This document shows positions 14,290 to 17,199 of a DNA stretch of 17,199 nt, piece after piece. The stretch's first letter is position 1, and the number at the start of each line of letters is the position of its first letter. The DNA comes from RSA11 sp965652565 (GTDB lineage: Bacteria > Actinomycetota > Thermoleophilia > Solirubrobacterales > 70-9), in NCBI GenBank assembly GCA_965652565.1, contig CBFGWL010000063.1, positions 1 to 17,199 of the forward strand, in the 5' to 3' direction. Under the pieces are notes generated by a model that was given only the letters and a program-made list of their open reading frames with translations, was not told the DNA's origin and ran no database searches. The position numbers were made by a program, and so were the translations under genes.

Positions 14290-15282
14290 TCAGGTGAAGT
14301 CGCGGCCCACCATCGGCGGGCGCGAGACGATCGGCTTGAGCACCAGCGCCTCGCGCGCCCGGTCGGCGATGCCGCGCGCGGTGAGCCCGAAGTGCTCCAT
14401 GCAGGCCTCACCCGTGCCCGAGACGCCGAACTCATCACCCATGCCGACGGCGAAGATCGGCACCGGGTGCTGCTCCGCGGCGACCTGGCGGACCGCGTCG
14501 GCAAGGCCGCCGACGACGCGGTGCTCCTCGGCGGTGACCGCGACGCCCGTCTTCGCGAGCGATTCGAGGATCGCCTCCGAGTGGATCGGCTTGATGATCG
14601 AAACGTTCAGGACCTCGGCGTCGACGCCGTCCTCCTGCTCGAGTGACTCGGCCGCCTCCAGCGCGCGCCAGACCATGTGGCCCGTCGCGATCAACGTGAT
14701 GTCCTTGCCCTCGCGCAGCACGTCGACGCCCTCGCCGAGGGTCTCGGGGATGTCCTCGTAGACCGCCGGGGTGGCGGGGCGCCCGAAGCGCAGGTACATC
14801 GGCTCATCGCGCTCGTAAGACTCGAGCGTCGCCCGGTAGGCCTGGTTGTAGTCGGCGGGCACGACGACCGTCATCTTGGGCATCGCCCGCATGAGCGCGA
14901 TGTCCTCGATCATCTGGTGGGACGCGCCATCCTCGCCAAGCGAGACGCCGCCGTGCGAGGCACCGATGCGCACCGGCAGCTCGTTGTGCGCGATGCCGAG
15001 CCGCACCTGGTCGTAGGCGCGCCCGGTCGCGAAGATCGCGAACGTCGACGCGTAGGGGCGCTTGCCGGTCGCGGCGAGGCCGCACGCCATCGACATCATG
15101 TTCGCCTCGGCCGCCCCGCAGTTGAAGAAGCGCTCGGGGTAGGCCTTGCCGAACTTGGCAGTCTGCGTCGAGACCGAGAGGTCGGCGTCGAGGACGACGA
15201 TGTCCTCGTGCTGTTCGCCGAGCTCGACGAGCGCGGCGCCGTACGCGTTACGCGTGGCGGTGGGCTCGGTCTTACCGCCCAT
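14290..15282 (-). CDS. Transketolase C-terminal half (Pyr plus C-terminal domains, separate subunit)
   Basis: A 330-residue subunit carrying the pyrimidine-binding and C-terminal domains of a thiamine-diphosphate transketolase. FFNCGAAEANM at 52-62 holds Glu59, the residue that activates the cofactor. YDQVR (90-94), SHGGVSLGEDGASHQ (109-123) and the MRAMPKMTVVVPAD run (131-144) are typical transketolase motifs. The C-terminal domain begins near 183. Whole transketolases are about 650 residues; split forms place the two halves on adjacent genes that assemble into the active enzyme. Substrates could be the usual pentose-phosphate sugars, but some split pairs are specialised (for example for apulose 4-phosphate), so none is assigned. 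The ATG overlaps the N-half stop in TGATG, with GGGGTGG about 9 bases upstream, so equal production of both subunits is likely. Confidence 0.92.
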   Translation of the reverse strand: MGGKTEPTATRNAYGAALVELGEQHEDIVVLDADLSVSTQTAKFGKAYPERFFNCGAAEANMMSMACGLAATGKRPYASTFAIFATGRAYDQVRLGIAHNELPVRIGASHGGVSLGEDGASHQMIEDIALMRAMPKMTVVVPADYNQAYRATLESYERDEPMYLRFGRPATPAVYEDIPETLGEGVDVLREGKDITLIATGHMVWRALEAAESLEQEDGVDAEVLNVSIIKPIHSEAILESLAKTGVAVTAEEHRVVGGLADAVRQVAAEQHPVPIFAVGMGDEFGVSGTGEACMEHFGLTARGIADRAREALVLKPIVSRPPMVGRDFT

Positions 15283-16271
15283 CAGGCGTCCACCCCGGTC
15301 GGCTCGCTGAGCGCCGCGGTCTGCCGGTCGAGCTCGTCGAGAAGTTCCTCGAGCGCCGCCTCCGCCTGCTCCGGGGTGGGCGGCTTGCCGTGGAAGCCGA
15401 AGCGACCCTCCATCGCGGAGACGCCGCGCCCCTTGCGCGTCTGGGCGACGATCGCGGCGGGCCGGTCGAGCGTGCGGCTGTGCTCCAGGGCCTCGACGAT
15501 CGCGGTCATGTCGTGTCCGTCGATCTCCACTGCCTCCCAGCCGAAGGCCTCGAACTTGGCGCGCACGTCGCCGATGTCCATGACCTCCTCGGTCGTGCCG
15601 TCGGTCTGCAGGTGGTTGTAGTCGACGATCGCGGTGATATTGGGGATCTCAAAGTGCGCGGCTGCGGTGGCGGCCTCCCAGGTCTGGCCCTCCTGGCAGT
15701 CGCCGTCGGAGAGGAGGCCGAAGACGTGCGCCGTGTCCTCCAGCCCGTCGAGCCGCAGGCCCAGCGCGATGCCGACGCACATCGACAGGCCCTGGCCCAG
15801 CGACCCCGTTGAGACCTCGACGCCGGGTGTCTTGGTCATGTCGGGGTGGCCCTGCAGGTGCTCGCCGATCTTGCGCAGCCCCATCAGATCCTCGAGCGGG
15901 AAGTAGCCGTGGTGCGCCAGCGCGGCGTACTGGATCGGGGCGGCGTGCCCCTTGCACAGCACGAAGCGGTCGCGCTCGGCCCAGTCCGGGTTCTCGGGGT
16001 CGTGCCGCAGGACGCGGTTGTAGAGCGCCGAGATGATGTCGGCGGCCGACAGCGAGGAGTCGAGGTGGCCCGACTTCGCAACGGCCAGCATGCGCACACA
16101 CTCGATGCGCAGGACGGTGGCCCACCGCTCGAGCTCTGGAATCGAGGGGGCCCGCTCCCCTCGCGCCGCCTCTTTCGTCGGGGGCCGGGGATCCGGAACC
16201 GGCTGGAGATGTCTCACGAGTGCGAGATTAGCGACCGCGTCAGGATCTAGGTGCGCTTTCGCCGCCTCCAC
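15282..16271 (-). CDS. Transketolase N-terminal half (TPP pyrophosphate-binding subunit)
   Basis: A 329-residue subunit that binds the diphosphate end of thiamine diphosphate. KSGHLDSSLSAADII (66-80), CKGHAAPIQYAALAHHGYFP (106-125), STGSLGQGLS (154-163), then SDGDCQEGQTWEA (188-200) with Asn219 in DYNHLQTDG for Mg/TPP, and FHGKPPTPEQ (293-302) follow the expected order. Usual length is about 270-290. The first ~44 residues are a Pro/Arg-rich extension, and neither GTG at 16271 nor GTG at 16217 has a good Shine-Dalgarno, so the start is uncertain. The core from ELERWATVLRIE (46-57) is secure. It is the first gene of a two-gene operon with the C-half and diverges from the NTF2-like gene. Confidence 0.9.
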   Translation of the reverse strand: MEAAKAHLDPDAVANLALVRHLQPVPDPRPPTKEAARGERAPSIPELERWATVLRIECVRMLAVAKSGHLDSSLSAADIISALYNRVLRHDPENPDWAERDRFVLCKGHAAPIQYAALAHHGYFPLEDLMGLRKIGEHLQGHPDMTKTPGVEVSTGSLGQGLSMCVGIALGLRLDGLEDTAHVFGLLSDGDCQEGQTWEAATAAAHFEIPNITAIVDYNHLQTDGTTEEVMDIGDVRAKFEAFGWEAVEIDGHDMTAIVEALEHSRTLDRPAAIVAQTRKGRGVSAMEGRFGFHGKPPTPEQAEAALEELLDELDRQTAALSEPTGVDA

Positions 16272-16367
16272 TGCGCGCCACGATACGCGCGCCCTTGGAC
16301 GGAAAAACGCGGCCGCGGGGGCGGCAACGGGGTCGGGGCGGCCACGGCGATTCGTCAGACTCCCTGC

Positions 16368-17066
16368 GTGCGCGGAAGCTCACGGGTCCACACCCTCGTC
16401 ATGCTGGTCGCGGCGTTCGTGATCGCGGCCGCCGCGGCGCTCGCGCTCGGCGCGTTCGACCGCGACGAGGAGCCCTCCCGGCCGGCGGCGGAACCTCCGG
16501 CTGCCGCCACGCCCTCGCAGCCACGGGCCGAGCCACGGGAGGAGCGCCCCGAGCGAGCCGTCGAGGAGGGCGATGAGGAGGCCCCCGACCCGGCAGGCGA
16601 TGAGCAAGAGGGCCCCAGCGGCCCACCGCCCGAGAGCGATCCCGAGCGCGAAGCCGCCGCCGCCTTCCGCTCCTTCGTGCGCGCGCTCGCGGACCGCGAC
16701 GCCAAGGCCGTCTGCGCCGCGTTCGCGCCGGGAGCGCTGCGCGGGGTGGAGTTCCCCGATGCCCGCGGCGATTGCCCGGCGTCGGTGGACGCATCCCTGG
16801 GCTTTCGCGACCGCCGCGGCCTGCCGGTTTGGAAGACGTCGCGCCTGGGCGGCGCCATCTCGGCCCGGATCGACGGCGACCAGGCGAGGGTGGTGGCCAC
16901 GGTCGTGACGCGCTACGCCGACGACCGCGAGCCTTCCGTGGAGGACGACATCGCGTACCTCGAGCGCCGCGGCAGTAGGTGGCTCTTGCGCCAGCCGAGC
17001 GCGACGTTCTACCGCGCGATCGGCGTGGCGGAGCTCCCACCCACCGCGCTGATGCCGCCGGGGTAG
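16368..17066 (+). CDS. Single-pass membrane protein with an extracytoplasmic NTF2-like domain
   Basis: A 232-residue protein of unknown function. A basic start (VRGSSRVH) precedes one strong membrane segment (about 10-29), then a Pro/Glu/Ala-rich spacer (32-92), and a folded domain (93-220) that begins AAAAFRSFVRALADRDAKAV. That opening helix, a Cys pair (Cys116, Cys136), a beta-rich second half and SRWLLRQPSATFY (203-215) look like the NTF2-like/SnoaL fold seen in many actinobacterial lipoproteins and anchored proteins. No catalytic residues can be named. GTG at 16368 was preferred because the longer frame from 16251 adds a low-complexity Arg/Gly segment and overlaps the transketolase start; ATG at 16401 is also possible but would cut into the membrane segment. 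Confidence 0.7.
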   Translation: MRGSSRVHTLVMLVAAFVIAAAAALALGAFDRDEEPSRPAAEPPAAATPSQPRAEPREERPERAVEEGDEEAPDPAGDEQEGPSGPPPESDPEREAAAAFRSFVRALADRDAKAVCAAFAPGALRGVEFPDARGDCPASVDASLGFRDRRGLPVWKTSRLGGAISARIDGDQARVVATVVTRYADDREPSVEDDIAYLERRGSRWLLRQPSATFYRAIGVAELPPTALMPPG

Positions 17067-17129
17067 CGGGGGTGGTGGTGGCACGGGCGCGCGGGCGGCG
17101 TGGGCGTTGGTGGCGGCGCCTGGCGGCGC

Positions 17130-17150
17130 GGGCGTTTGCGGCAAACGCCC
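17130..17150 (+). terminator. Stem-loop after the NTF2-like gene
   Basis: GGGCGTTTG (17130-17138) and CAAACGCCC (17142-17150) form a perfect 9-bp stem with a CGG loop, 63 bases past the stop codon. GC-rich sequence rather than a T-run follows, so intrinsic termination is only possible, not shown. The rest of 17067-17199 is G-rich sequence with no gene that I can support. Confidence 0.4.
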
Positions 17151-17199
17151 GGGCGGGCGTGGTGGCGCGACGCGTCGGGGATGGGCGGCGAAGGAGGGG

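Noticed and set aside
16380..17144. 254-codon leftward frame opposite the NTF2-like gene
   Set aside because: The rightward frame has a clear membrane segment and folded domain; the leftward one is Arg/Pro-rich with no family signal.
1..17199. CRISPR arrays, insertion sequences, att sites, tRNA or rRNA genes
   Set aside because: I found no regularly spaced direct repeats, transposase, integrase, cloverleaf-capable segment or rRNA-like stretch.

Overview
The window is very GC-rich and gene-dense. Genes are closely packed, with 1- to 4-base start/stop overlaps and frequent GTG starts. Family content (FtsE/FtsX, S41 peptidase, RNase R, SmpB, a split transketolase, a DUF2231-Rieske fusion, a Lys-rich secreted beta-propeller, a two-domain LigD) suggests a high-GC actinobacterium, most likely of the Thermoleophilia/Solirubrobacterales type. 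That placement is inferred from gene style and order; no rRNA gene is present. I see no insertion sequence, prophage, CRISPR array, tRNA or rRNA. This reads as ordinary chromosomal core and near-core sequence, with no gap between genes over 300 bases.

Layout, left to right. Bases 1-71 hold the 3' end of a rightward gene of unknown function that meets ligD tail to tail. A leftward pair follows: a membrane-anchored SGNH-domain protein (2642-1623), then a two-domain LigD, 3'-phosphoesterase plus ATP-dependent ligase (1567-68). Divergent from that pair is a flavin disulfide oxidoreductase (2733-4094). It has the redox CxxxxC but lacks the catalytic histidine of dihydrolipoamide dehydrogenase. It ends one base from the tail of a 737-residue Ala/Glu/Arg-rich coiled-coil protein carrying a ComEA-like helix-hairpin-helix at its C terminus (6309-4096).

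The centre is a leftward operon, ftsE-ftsX-S41 peptidase-rnr-smpB (11611-6383). Junctions are 3-base gap, GTGA, ATGA and TGATG, so the last four genes look translationally coupled. FtsEX is a division/cell-wall ABC module. The S41 protease is a membrane-anchored extracytoplasmic enzyme. RNase R and SmpB act together in trans-translation and non-stop mRNA decay. The operon thus joins an envelope half and an RNA quality-control half. The coiled-coil HhH gene follows 73 bases later on the same strand, after a strong stem-loop.

Right of ftsE, all leftward, are a DUF2231-Rieske membrane protein (12713-11808), a secreted seven-bladed beta-propeller (14143-12830) with a textbook intrinsic terminator, and a split transketolase (16271-14290, N-half then C-half, TGATG overlap). 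The window closes with a rightward single-pass protein with an NTF2-like outer domain (16368-17066) and a GC-rich stem-loop.

Points most worth a second look: the coiled-coil/HhH protein; FtsX coupled directly to an S41 protease with no murein hydrolase gene between; the N-terminal extension on FtsE that no alternative start codon can remove; a clean rightward intrinsic terminator at 14209-14232 with no rightward gene to terminate; and the histidine-less oxidoreductase. None of these amounts to proof of a new system.
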